Positions 1 to 5,661 of a stretch of DNA of 5,661 nucleotides are shown here, one piece after another. This DNA comes from Planctomycetia bacterium. GTDB lineage: Bacteria > Planctomycetota > Phycisphaerae > Phycisphaerales > UBA1924. The stretch is taken from the NCBI GenBank assembly GCA_005776545.1, contig SXOY01000089.1, positions 1 to 5,661 on the forward strand, given 5' to 3'. The first letter of the stretch is position 1; each line of letters begins with the position of its first letter. Both the position numbers and the translations under genes were made by a program. The notes beneath the pieces are model-generated. The model was not told the DNA's origin and searched no databases. It worked only from the letters and a program-made list of their open reading frames with translations.

Positions 1-734
1 CTGGAATGGGACCGATCGGGGTGGCAAAACATCTTGTCGCGTTCTTGCCGTCGCACCCGGTAAGTAAGCCAATGGGGGCGACCAATCAATCCATTGGCCC
101 GATCAGCGCGGCAACCTATGGAAGCCCCAGCATTCTGACGATTTCATGGGTCTATATCGCGATGATGGGTGCGGCCGGATTGAAGAAGGCAACACAGATT
201 GCGATGCTCAGCGCCAATTACATGTCGAAACGACTTGAGGGAAGTTACGATGTGCTCTTCAAGGGGCAAAACGGTCGTTGTGCGCATGAGTTTATTCTGG
301 ATTGCCGCGGATTTGATAAAGTTGCACATGTGACGGTGGATGACATTGCCAAACGCCTGATGGATTATGGATTTCACGCCCCGACAATGAGTTTCCCGGT
401 GGCAGGCACGCTGATGATCGAGCCTACGGAATCTGAGCCGAAGGCAGAGCTTGATCGGTTCTGTGACACGCTCATCGCAATCCGCAAAGAAATTGCCGAC
501 ATCGCGGCGGGGAAACTTCCACAAGATGACAACATGCTTAAGAATGCACCCCACACCATTGCCATGGTGTCTGCTACAGAATGGACACATCCATATCCAC
601 GTGAGCAGGCGGCGTACCCGACTAAGTGGCTGCGCGAGTCAAAGTTCTGGCCGTGCGTAGGTCGCGTGGATAATCCTTACGGCGATCGCAATTTGATCTG
701 TACATGTCCATCGGTTACGGAGACGGCGGAGTAA
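1..734 (+). CDS. gcvP: Glycine dehydrogenase (decarboxylating), P-protein, C-terminal part
   Basis: PLP-dependent P-protein of the cytoplasmic glycine cleavage system. It decarboxylates glycine and passes the aminomethyl group to lipoyl H-protein. The first whole codon is at position 3 and about 243 residues are visible. The fragment opens with [11 protein letters not shown], the Gly-rich stretch that in this family follows the PLP-lysine region, so the catalytic lysine lies just outside the window. Further family signatures are [12 protein letters not shown] near residues 26-37, a [17 protein letters not shown] segment, NAPHT followed by [10 protein letters not shown], and the C-terminal [22 protein letters not shown]. 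The FWP...GDRNL ending fits both the one-chain enzyme (about 950 residues) and the separate beta subunit (gcvPB), and the 5' truncation prevents a firm choice; the wording of the tail favours the one-chain form. No gcvT or gcvH is in view. The stop codon lies inside the 3' end of the convergent gene, a 20-bp overlap. Confidence 0.95.
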   Translation, partial: GMGPIGVAKHLVAFLPSHPVSKPMGATNQSIGPISAATYGSPSILTISWVYIAMMGAAGLKKATQIAMLSANYMSKRLEGSYDVLFKGQNGRCAHEFILDCRGFDKVAHVTVDDIAKRLMDYGFHAPTMSFPVAGTLMIEPTESEPKAELDRFCDTLIAIRKEIADIAAGKLPQDDNMLKNAPHTIAMVSATEWTHPYPREQAAYPTKWLRESKFWPCVGRVDNPYGDRNLICTCPSVTETAE

Positions 735-1527
735 CAGGTTTGCCATCCACGCTTATTTGTACTGCGCGATGCGGGTGACCGAACCACCCGTTGAGTTTTC
801 CATCGTATTTTTCATCGAGGACTTTGACGACATCTGCCATTGAACCAGATGCTGGCACCCATCCATTATCAACATCGGGGAAATCGATTTTGCAGTTTTC
901 GCATTTCTTGCCGTTGTAGAACCGGATTGGGCAGTAGAAGCTCTCGATATTTCGAAGCATCTCTGATCCAAGGCTCCAGATGCCTGTCATCCAATCGCAA
1001 TAGAGACACCAGATAAGATCGTGACCAACAAGACCTTCGAACTTCTGCCGTGAGCAATTCACCCACTCGGCATGGTTGTATCGAGGCAGACGGCCAAAGC
1101 CGGAGATGACTGGCCACAGAAATATCTCTGCCATGCGGACAATCCAGAAGACCGGGACGGCGGGAGTCATTGACCAGAGGCAGGCGTGATTTCGGAATCT
1201 ACCGATTTTAGAGTTGAGCACTCGGACGATTCGCGGGCCACGGATAGCGTCTCGATTAGCGAGTTCATGCGACCAGCACCAGAGTTGAAGGGCAAGTGCC
1301 TGCCCAGTAAACGCTGCAAGCAGGCCGAGCCAACCATTAACAACTGGCCCCAGAACGAGCGGCAGGATTGTGAAAGTTGTAACTGCCAGATCAAGTCCGG
1401 GGGCGTGGCAGAACCAACTTGAGATCGCACGCCCCGCACGTCCGAGCTTTGGAAAGAGGTGGAGCAATCCGGCACATGCAAGTACGAGCGCGAATGTCGC
1501 GCCTGCGATTGAGAGGAACATGATCAT
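715..1527 (-). CDS. Uncharacterised membrane protein with a cysteine-rich C-terminal half
   Basis: I do not recognise a named family. Taken from the ATG at 1525-1527, the protein has 270 residues. Residues 1-25 are a hydrophobic helix ([10 protein letters not shown] onward) and residues 45-82 form one long or two short membrane segments. Residues 123-142 may be a further one, containing WIVRMAEIF. The C-terminal half is soluble-looking and holds six cysteines (158, 174, 177, 199, 209, 212), four of them in two C-x-x-C pairs, CLYC and CENC. This suggests a zinc or iron-sulphur site, or disulphides if the domain is outside the cell. The stretch [21 protein letters not shown] between the pairs looks constrained. 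The frame is open further upstream to an ATG at 1567-1569, but that start would put the N-terminus inside an intrinsic terminator and add a non-signal-like leader. ATG at 1519-1521 is another possible start. No Shine-Dalgarno sequence precedes any of them. The 3' end overlaps gcvP by 20 bp, tail to tail. Confidence 0.8.
   Translation of the reverse strand: MIMFLSIAGATFALVLACAGLLHLFPKLGRAGRAISSWFCHAPGLDLAVTTFTILPLVLGPVVNGWLGLLAAFTGQALALQLWCWSHELANRDAIRGPRIVRVLNSKIGRFRNHACLWSMTPAVPVFWIVRMAEIFLWPVISGFGRLPRYNHAEWVNCSRQKFEGLVGHDLIWCLYCDWMTGIWSLGSEMLRNIESFYCPIRFYNGKKCENCKIDFPDVDNGWVPASGSMADVVKVLDEKYDGKLNGWFGHPHRAVQISVDGKPVTPPSP
772..799 (+). terminator. Weak hairpin that could terminate gcvP
   Basis: CGGGTG (772-777) and CACCCG (785-790) form a perfect 6-bp stem with a 7-nt loop. 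It is followed by TTGAGTTTT, a poor U-tract, about 37 nt after the gcvP stop. It lies within the coding sequence of the convergent gene, so the complementarity could be accidental. No better terminator for gcvP was found nearby. Confidence 0.22.
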
Positions 1528-1540
1528 GACGTAAGCGTAG

Positions 1541-1578
1541 CAAAAACAAACAGGCCCCTGCGGATGCAAGGGCCTGTT
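1541..1578 (-). terminator. Rho-independent terminator after the STN-domain gene
   Basis: On the - strand, AACAGGCCC (1578-1570) pairs perfectly with GGGCCTGTT (1557-1549), a 9-bp GC-rich stem. After one mismatch, TGC/GCA adds three more pairs around a 4-nt loop. The stem is followed at once by TGTTTTTG (1548-1541). It lies 44 nt past the stop codon of the 1622-2578 gene. The + strand side has no T-tract after the stem, so the signal is directional. Confidence 0.88.
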
Positions 1579-1597
1579 GAACTATCGAGATTAACTA

Positions 1598-1629
1598 TTT
1601 AGCGACTAATCCGTAATTGGTTTAGCGAC
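1598..1629. repeat. 9-bp direct repeat around the STN gene stop codon
   Basis: TTTAGCGAC occurs at 1598-1606 and at 1621-1629, 23 bp apart. The second copy contains the stop codon of the STN-domain gene (TAA on the - strand, 1624-1622). The offset is not a multiple of three, so it is not an in-frame tail duplication. It may be chance. Confidence 0.3.
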
Positions 1630-2578
1630 CGGGGCCGCCGGAGTTGATCAGCTGGCCACCAACAACGGCCGTGACATCAGACTGAGCAAAACCCTTTACC
1701 TTGCTCATTTCAGTGGTGCCGTTGAGTGAGACATAACGGCGACCGCTCTGCATTGAGGTGGTGGTTTGGTTCTTGGGCCAGTAGGGATAGCCATCGAGTG
1801 CGCGGTGCACGTAGTCCGGAGCGTTGATGATCATCATGCCCTGGTAGTACTTCATTGTTGCTGGTTCATTGCCGTTCTCAACCCAAGAGTTGGGTTCGCA
1901 AAGACCGACCAAGAGATCGGTGAGGGCCTTGGCACGCTCTTCCTTCGGGACTGGCTCAGTGCCGCCGGGACCGGTGTTCTGGCCAGCGCCGCGGCCGCCT
2001 GATTGGCCGAAGGGGCTTTGACCGCCGCCACCGCTGCCACCTGATTGAAGAACGGAATTGAGGTCGAATTGCGGGGCATCTGTGTAATCAGGAAGGACCA
2101 TGAGCAGGTCGTTGATGTCGTAGATTTCAACGCGAAGGAACTTGTCGAGACGCTCGCGAGGGCCGACTTGGAAATCGCCGCCCTGTGACATCTGCCAAGT
2201 ATTGCCCTTTGTGCCGCTGGTATCGCCCATGGCCTTATCAAGGACGCGTTCCATGAGTGTTAACGCAGCGAGATTGTCTGCTTTCAGATTGATCTGTTGT
2301 TCTTTATCCAGACCGATGGGGTTGCGGTCGTCTTGCCACATTGCATCGATTTCGGCACCTGTGAATTCTGCAACGAACTTGATGACATCTTCGAGGCGCT
2401 GATCTTTGAATTCAGCAGTGACCGGACGCATCAGCTTCAAGAGTGTGTCGCGTTGTGGGACGCCGGTTGATGGCACCGCAACTGGAGCTGAAGAAGCCTG
2501 AGCGAAAGCACCCGAGGCAAGGCCTGCGAGAGCTGTCAGGGAAACAGTGACCGAAACAACGATGCGATTCAACTTCAT
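1622..2578 (-). CDS. Secreted protein with an STN-like (secretin N-terminal) domain
   Basis: The protein has 318 residues from the chosen start. Residues 1-26 are a Sec signal peptide (MKLNR, then a hydrophobic core, ending ASGAFA with cleavage likely before Q27). Residues 53-115 (VTAEFKDQRLEDVIKFVAEFTG and onward to the NLAALTLMERVLD segment) match the pattern of secretin/TonB short N-terminal domains: an F-x-D-x-x-L-x-D-V-I-x-F helix, a strand, then an I-x-L-K-x-x-x-L helix. Residues 150-174 carry the segment ending in DYTDAPQFDL common in planctomycete STN proteins. A Gly-rich linker spans about 179-206. A second compact unit follows (SWVEN near 231-235, then MMIINAPDYVHRAL). There is no secretin barrel, so it is not a secretin; it may be a periplasmic partner or an independent lineage-specific protein. 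The ATG at 2576-2578 is preferred over the one at 2588-2590 because of a GGAG 6 nt upstream and a proper signal peptide. Confidence 0.82.
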   Translation of the reverse strand: MKLNRIVVSVTVSLTALAGLASGAFAQASSAPVAVPSTGVPQRDTLLKLMRPVTAEFKDQRLEDVIKFVAEFTGAEIDAMWQDDRNPIGLDKEQQINLKADNLAALTLMERVLDKAMGDTSGTKGNTWQMSQGGDFQVGPRERLDKFLRVEIYDINDLLMVLPDYTDAPQFDLNSVLQSGGSGGGGQSPFGQSGGRGAGQNTGPGGTEPVPKEERAKALTDLLVGLCEPNSWVENGNEPATMKYYQGMMIINAPDYVHRALDGYPYWPKNQTTTSMQSGRRYVSLNGTTEMSKVKGFAQSDVTAVVGGQLINSGGPGR

Positions 2579-2584
2579 ATTCCG

Positions 2585-2588
2585 CTCC
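2585..2588 (-). promoter_or_regulatory. Shine-Dalgarno site setting the STN gene start
   Basis: GGAG on the - strand lies 6 nt before the ATG at 2578-2576. It overlaps the alternative upstream ATG (2590-2588), which therefore cannot use it. This fixes the shorter start. Confidence 0.75.
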
Positions 2589-2593
2589 ATACA

Positions 2594-2608
2594 CGGCTTT
2601 TAGAGCCG
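2594..2608 (-). promoter_or_regulatory. Small hairpin just upstream of the STN gene ribosome binding site
   Basis: CGGCT (2594-2598) and AGCCG (2604-2608) form a 5-bp stem with a 5-nt loop, ending about 6 nt before the GGAG site. In an mRNA leader it could influence translation. It is short and could be chance. Confidence 0.3.
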
Positions 2609-2637
2609 CGAAAGACTGACACGAGCAGCCAATTCAT

Positions 2638-2651
2638 GCCGAAATGTCGGC
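2638..2651. repeat. Inverted repeat GCCGA/TCGGC in the STN gene upstream region
   Basis: GCCGA (2638-2642) and TCGGC (2647-2651) are perfect arms around 4 nt, 60-73 nt upstream of the STN gene start. The CCGA/TCGG core is shared with the inverted repeats at 2677-2703 and 2719-2733. It may be a leader hairpin or an operator-like site. Confidence 0.35.
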
Positions 2652-2676
2652 TACTTGTAATTCTCTGATACTCACC

Positions 2677-2703
2677 TGAACCGAAAGTTCCCCTATCGGT
2701 TCA
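2677..2703. promoter_or_regulatory. Perfect 8-bp inverted repeat, possible operator
   Basis: TGAACCGA (2677-2684) and TCGGTTCA (2696-2703) are exact inverted copies separated by 11 nt. They lie about 100-125 nt upstream of the STN gene start and about 110 nt past the end of the TIM-barrel gene. No T-tract follows on either strand, so an intrinsic terminator is unlikely. Dyad arms with repeated half-sites nearby fit a regulator binding site, but no regulator is identified. Confidence 0.45.
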
Positions 2704-2705
2704 AG

Positions 2706-2733
2706 TTGTACCCATTGTACCGATTTGATCGGT
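2706..2733. promoter_or_regulatory. Direct repeat TTGTACC and second TCGGT-type dyad
   Basis: TTGTACC occurs at 2706-2712 and again at 2715-2721, a 9-bp period. The second copy runs into ACCGAT (2719-2724), which with ATCGGT (2728-2733) forms a perfect 6-bp dyad with a 3-nt centre. Its half-site ATCGGTT also occurs at 2695-2701 in the neighbouring dyad. The 2591-2810 gap otherwise holds no convincing gene, and I could not place a clear -10/-35 promoter in it. Confidence 0.4.
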
Positions 2734-2802
2734 TTGAAGTGGCGGGGTTTGACACGATTTTTCACAAATTGCTTGTTAGGAATGCGTTACGGCTGTCGAA
2801 CC

Positions 2803-2827
2803 GGGAATTCTCAAACTGTGAATTCCC
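2803..2827 (-). repeat. 8-bp inverted repeat spanning the stop codon of the TIM-barrel gene
   Basis: GGGAATTC (2803-2810) and GAATTCCC (2820-2827) are perfect inverted copies around a 9-nt loop that contains the TGA stop (2813-2811). Each arm contains GAATTC. No T-tract follows on the - strand, so it is not a standard intrinsic terminator. It could protect the mRNA 3' end or aid factor-dependent termination. Confidence 0.45.
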
Positions 2828-3779
2828 CCGATTTGACAAATTCGGCACGGACGCGTTCCAAGAGCAACTTTGTTGCTCGGATACCCGCTTCCTCTGAGAT
2901 CGTTCCACCCTCAAATTCAATGCCGACTCTGCCGCGATAGCCTGCTTTGAGCACGATTCGCAACATGCGAACGTAATCGGTGTGAGTTTCATTTCCCTGG
3001 TTATCAAAATCATGTGACTTGGCGCTGACACCTTTGGCAAAAGGCATCGACGCCTGGGTTCCAACATAGCGATCAAACGGCTTCTTCGCGCCTTTGTCAT
3101 CTGTGGCGTTTTCGTAGTTACCGAAATCAGGCAACAGACCAGCGCGAGGGTGGTTGGTCATTTTGATGGTCTTGGTCAGCCAGACGGCGTTACTGGAAAG
3201 GCCTCCGTGATTTTCAACGATGACGTTTATTCCCACTTTGTCGCCAAACTCACACAATCGGCGGAGGCCATCGGCAGCAAGGTTCATTTGCTCCGTCCAC
3301 GTGCCGCTGGATTGGGCGTTTACGCGAATGGAATGACATCCTAGGAACTTCGCAGCATCAATCCATTTGTAGTGATTTTCGACTGCGATGGTGCGTTTGG
3401 CATTGTCGGGATCGCCGAGTGCTCCTTCACCATCGCACATGATCAAGACGCTTTGTACGCCCTCGCTTGAACAGCGATCTCGCAGGTCTTTGAGATAGCC
3501 TTCATCTTTGGCTCGATCTTTCCAGAACGAGTTCACATATTCAATGCCGTCAATCCCATAGGTTTGCTTTGCAACGCGAGGAAAATCTAAGTTCGTTATT
3601 TCTTTCGCGAAGAGCGCACGATGCAGCGACCATTGCGCGAGCGAAATCGTGAAGAGTTCCTTTGGTTTCGGAGTCGCGAGTCTTGGAGTGCACTCGCATC
3701 CGGTGAGTGCACACGCGGCGGCACCGAGAGATGCGGCGGCGATCAATAGGGCCTGACGACGGGAAAGTGGTTCATTCAT
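2811..3779 (-). CDS. Tat-exported lipoprotein with a sugar phosphate isomerase/epimerase (xylose isomerase-like) TIM barrel
   Basis: The protein has 322 residues. The N-terminus carries a twin-arginine signal (S6-R7-R8-Q-A-L-L), an Ala-rich core, and a lipobox L25-T26-G27-C28, so it should be folded before export and then lipid-anchored. The TIM barrel begins near residue 42 ([15 protein letters not shown]). Strand ends carry the expected metal ligands of the family: E189 in VENHGG, D218 in LLPDFGNY, H256 in SAKSHDF and E288 in GIEFEG; E80 in DGIEYV is also typical. All are present, so it is probably active. The substrate cannot be read from sequence. Members of this fold isomerise or epimerise sugars, and some relatives act as lyases on keto-sugar glycosides or C-glycosides, which would suit an exported enzyme. 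GAGAG 7 nt before the ATG serves as ribosome binding site. It lies 21 bp after the SGNH gene, probably in one operon. Confidence 0.88.
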   Translation of the reverse strand: MNEPLSRRQALLIAAASLGAAACALTGCECTPRLATPKPKELFTISLAQWSLHRALFAKEITNLDFPRVAKQTYGIDGIEYVNSFWKDRAKDEGYLKDLRDRCSSEGVQSVLIMCDGEGALGDPDNAKRTIAVENHYKWIDAAKFLGCHSIRVNAQSSGTWTEQMNLAADGLRRLCEFGDKVGINVIVENHGGLSSNAVWLTKTIKMTNHPRAGLLPDFGNYENATDDKGAKKPFDRYVGTQASMPFAKGVSAKSHDFDNQGNETHTDYVRMLRIVLKAGYRGRVGIEFEGGTISEEAGIRATKLLLERVRAEFVKSGEFTV

Positions 3780-3800
3780 GCGAATTCTCTCTTGCAGTAA

Positions 3801-4589
3801 TTAGCGGAGCATTTCGTTCAATGTTGGTTCGATGGCTTCGGCCCAGATTTCGTATCCCCTCGCGGAGAGGTGCAGGAAGTCCGGCATGACCGCCTTGGTG
3901 ATGTAGCCGTTGGGAGCGAGGAATTTCTCAGAAATATCGAGATAGACGATATTGCGTCGATCATTTACTGTTTGAGCCATTCCGTTGATGGACTTGATCT
4001 TGTCACGCATTTCGCCTGGCGCTTCGCTTCGTGGGAATACACCAAGAAGCAAGACCTTCGTGTCGGGCTGAAGCTCTCGCATGCTTTGCACGATCCCCAC
4101 GATTCCGTCGGCAATTTCTTCTGCCGAATTTGTCACGGGCGGATTGCCGCCTTGCCCGGTGTTGTTGGTTCCGATCATGATTACGGCGACACGCTTGCCG
4201 GTACGACTAGGCTTTATTCCCTCCAGGTTTCCGTTCGCCAGCCGCCAGAGAACATGCTGAGTGCGATCGCCGCTGATTCCCAGATTAAGTGCGCCTCGCT
4301 TGGCGAAGTATTTTTCCCAAGTGGCTTTGCCGCCGCCTTCCCAGCCTTGTGTGATTGAATCGCCAATAAAAATCAGTTCGCCATCAAATCCTGCGGCGTT
4401 GTTGGATAGCTGTTCAAATCGCTTCACCCATCCTGCATCGCTCTTGGGCACGGCGGTGGTGGCGGAATGGTGACCGAGTTCTAGTTTCTGCTGTGCCACG
4501 ACCGGAGGTTCAGATTGCTTTGACTGCTGGCAGCCAGCGAGCAGCAAGGCGGAGAGGAGAGCGGGTGCAACGAGTGGTGAGTATTTCAT
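3801..4589 (-). CDS. SGNH/GDSL-family esterase lipoprotein (PAF-acetylhydrolase-like)
   Basis: The protein has 262 residues from the ATG at 4587-4589. Residues 1-20 form a lipoprotein signal (MKYSPLVAP, hydrophobic core, lipobox L-A-G-C20), followed by a polar linker to about residue 50. All SGNH blocks are present: block I with G76-D77-S78 (FIGDSITQGW), block II around G107 (NLGISGDRT), block III with G140-T141-N142 (IMIGTNN), and block V with D237 and H240 (MPDFLHLSARGYEIW). S78, D237 and H240 form the likely catalytic triad, with G107 and N142 in the oxyanion hole. Block order and the GDSITQGWEG start recall the PAF-acetylhydrolase beta/gamma type, whose bacterial relatives often deacetylate carbohydrates; the substrate here is unknown. 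The frame is open upstream to an ATG at 4670, but that start would bury the signal peptide 27 residues inside and overlap the kinase. No clear Shine-Dalgarno precedes the chosen start. Gaps are 46 bp to the kinase and 21 bp to the TIM-barrel gene. Confidence 0.9.
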   Translation of the reverse strand: MKYSPLVAPALLSALLLAGCQQSKQSEPPVVAQQKLELGHHSATTAVPKSDAGWVKRFEQLSNNAAGFDGELIFIGDSITQGWEGGGKATWEKYFAKRGALNLGISGDRTQHVLWRLANGNLEGIKPSRTGKRVAVIMIGTNNTGQGGNPPVTNSAEEIADGIVGIVQSMRELQPDTKVLLLGVFPRSEAPGEMRDKIKSINGMAQTVNDRRNIVYLDISEKFLAPNGYITKAVMPDFLHLSARGYEIWAEAIEPTLNEMLR

Positions 4590-4635
4590 AGCCGCAGAGT
4601 CTAGCAGGAATCGGACCCGCTGCAATGCCACAGAT

Positions 4636-5661
4636 TTAGACCACTGCGAGCTGTGGTCCATGAGTGTCAAACTCGATCGGGTAAAAGGCTGCCTGCGGAT
4701 TGGGAGGCGATTGAGTGAGTTGTTGCATCAGATGTTGCTTAGACTCGACCGATTTTGCAATGAAGAGCAGGAAACCGCCTCCCCCAGCGCCGGGAAGGAG
4801 ATAGCCGTCGATATGTGGTCTCGCGGCGGCGACAATTCCGTCGATCATGTCGTTGCTCGCCGATGAGTCGATCTGCCGCTTCAGGAGCCAGTATTCGGTG
4901 ATGAGGCGTGTGAATTCCCTTGGATTGTCTGATATTAGTGCCCGCAGCAACTCCTGTGCATTTCGTTGAATACCGCGAATGACTCGTAACGTGGCTGGAT
5001 CACGGTCGAGATAGCGACAGATAAACCGTTGCAGGATATTTGCGGCCAGGCGCTGCTGTCCCGTGTAATAGAAAAGCGAGCGATGTCGAAGCGTTGCGCC
5101 GATCTCCGAGTCCATTGCGAATTGCGTGATCAAGGGAGTCTGATCGGGGCCGGGCTTAGTCTGTAGCGATTTGAGCCCAGGAATAAGGCCGCCATATTGA
5201 TCCTGCCATCCGCCGCCAGATTCGATCAACTGCTCCACCAGACTGACACGTTGGGCGATTTCATGGACCTCTGATGTACTGGGTTGATGCCCCTGAAACC
5301 GTCGCAATGCCGAGACCATCGCCGCAGCCAGAATGGAACTCGTTCCCAGCCCAGATCCCTTGGGGACGCTGGATTCAAAGGTAATCTCTATTCCCGAATC
5401 GAGATGATTGAAAAGCCGTCGTGACTGAGACTGATTAAGTGGGGCAATAGTCACGGCGATCGCAGCGCGAGCCAGCGCAGACCAATGCCCGGCAGGGGCT
5501 AGGCCAACAGATTGGGAAAGTGCCACGCTCATATGTTGATTCTGGTCAAGGCTGCGAATTCCCAGTGACCGGTTGGTGGTCGTGTGTACCGCTGCCCTTA
5601 CCGGGAGCGAGCCGGAGATCTTGATGCCAACATTAATCACAAGTCCGCCGCAATCATTGCA
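4636..5661 (-). CDS. GHMP-family sugar kinase of the L-fucokinase type, 5'-truncated by the window
   Basis: The frame is open to the right edge, giving 341 visible residues; the first visible ones, CNDCGGLVINVGIK, correspond to the GG-x-V-x-N-x-x-I segment near the start of a GHMP kinase domain. A GTG at 5638-5640 is an internal valine, not a start. The ATP-binding loop is PKGSGLGTSS at visible residues 100-109. GGGWQDQYGG at 149-158 and a C-terminal LPGAGGGGF motif (about 289-297) follow. The three motifs, with LRSLD-like wording near the start (here GIRSLDQ), match the kinase half of L-fucokinase and bifunctional fucokinase/GDP-fucose pyrophosphorylase better than heptose-7-phosphate kinases, whose matching motif is usually G-x-KQDQYAA. 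The reaction would be ATP-dependent 1-phosphorylation of L-fucose or a similar sugar in the cytoplasm. Whether a nucleotidyltransferase half lies upstream cannot be seen. It is the first visible gene of the probable operon with the SGNH and TIM-barrel genes. Confidence 0.87.
   Translation of the reverse strand, partial: CNDCGGLVINVGIKISGSLPVRAAVHTTTNRSLGIRSLDQNQHMSVALSQSVGLAPAGHWSALARAAIAVTIAPLNQSQSRRLFNHLDSGIEITFESSVPKGSGLGTSSILAAAMVSALRRFQGHQPSTSEVHEIAQRVSLVEQLIESGGGWQDQYGGLIPGLKSLQTKPGPDQTPLITQFAMDSEIGATLRHRSLFYYTGQQRLAANILQRFICRYLDRDPATLRVIRGIQRNAQELLRALISDNPREFTRLITEYWLLKRQIDSSASNDMIDGIVAAARPHIDGYLLPGAGGGGFLLFIAKSVESKQHLMQQLTQSPPNPQAAFYPIEFDTHGPQLAVV

Noticed and set aside
144..590. 148-codon open frame on the - strand within gcvP
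   Set aside because: The + strand gcvP translation is clearly conserved across this whole stretch; the antisense product is Cys/His/Arg-rich and resembles nothing known.
1519..1528. Palindrome CATGATCATG at the start of the membrane protein gene
   Set aside because: It follows from two closely spaced ATG codons (M-I-M) and needs no regulatory explanation.
1567..1569. ATG at 1567-1569 as the start of the membrane protein
   Set aside because: It falls within the terminator stem-loop and adds a short non-hydrophobic leader before a good N-terminal membrane helix.
1966..2042. Gly-rich coding stretch looked at as a possible tandem repeat
   Set aside because: The GGSGGGG, GQSGGRG and GPGG runs are irregular and read as a flexible linker, not a repeat array.
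2706..2940. Two small + strand open frames across the intergenic gap and the TIM-barrel 3' end
   Set aside because: They overlap the conserved TIM-barrel coding region or the repeat cluster, lack ribosome binding sites and have no recognisable product.
3870..4358. 162-codon open frame on the + strand opposite the SGNH gene
   Set aside because: It lies antisense to a gene with all catalytic blocks intact, has no recognisable domain, and looks like a shadow of its codon pattern.
5638..5640. GTG as the start of the kinase
   Set aside because: The frame continues without a stop to the window edge, and the residues upstream (DCGGL) belong to the kinase domain, so the gene is truncated by the window.

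Overview
This is a chromosomal window from what is most likely a member of the Planctomycetota, perhaps the Phycisphaerae. The placement is tentative. It rests on a secreted protein whose STN-like domain is followed by a 'D-x-x-D-L-L-x-x-x-P-D-[YF]-T-D-A-P-x-F-D-L' segment familiar from planctomycete proteins, on a Tat-exported sugar-isomerase-type lipoprotein, and on a fucokinase-type GHMP kinase. No mobile element, CRISPR array, tRNA or rRNA was seen.

Layout. On the + strand, positions 1-734 hold the 3' end of gcvP, the glycine cleavage P-protein. Everything else is on the - strand. Read in the direction of transcription (right to left) the genes are: a fucokinase-type GHMP kinase that enters from the right edge (4636-5661); an SGNH/GDSL-family lipoprotein esterase (3801-4589); a Tat-signal lipoprotein with a sugar phosphate isomerase/epimerase TIM barrel (2811-3779); a 230-bp gap rich in inverted repeats; a secreted protein with an STN-like domain (1622-2578) that ends in a strong intrinsic terminator (1541-1578); and a small cysteine-rich membrane protein of unknown function (715-1527). 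The last gene converges on gcvP and overlaps its end by 20 bp.

How the genes may work together. Kinase, esterase and TIM-barrel protein are spaced by 46 and 21 bp and are probably co-transcribed. The kinase would phosphorylate a free sugar such as L-fucose in the cytoplasm. The esterase and TIM-barrel proteins are predicted to sit on the outer face of a membrane, where one could deacylate and the other cleave or isomerise sugar derivatives. This reading as a carbohydrate scavenging or glycan-decoration unit is inference. The STN protein appears to be a separate transcription unit with a structured leader. The membrane protein begins only 13 nt after the terminator, so it depends on read-through or on a promoter buried in the terminator region. 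The window shows ordinary core metabolism beside lineage-specific envelope genes. The least explained items are the Cys-rich membrane protein, the STN-only protein and the repeat cluster at 2594-2733.
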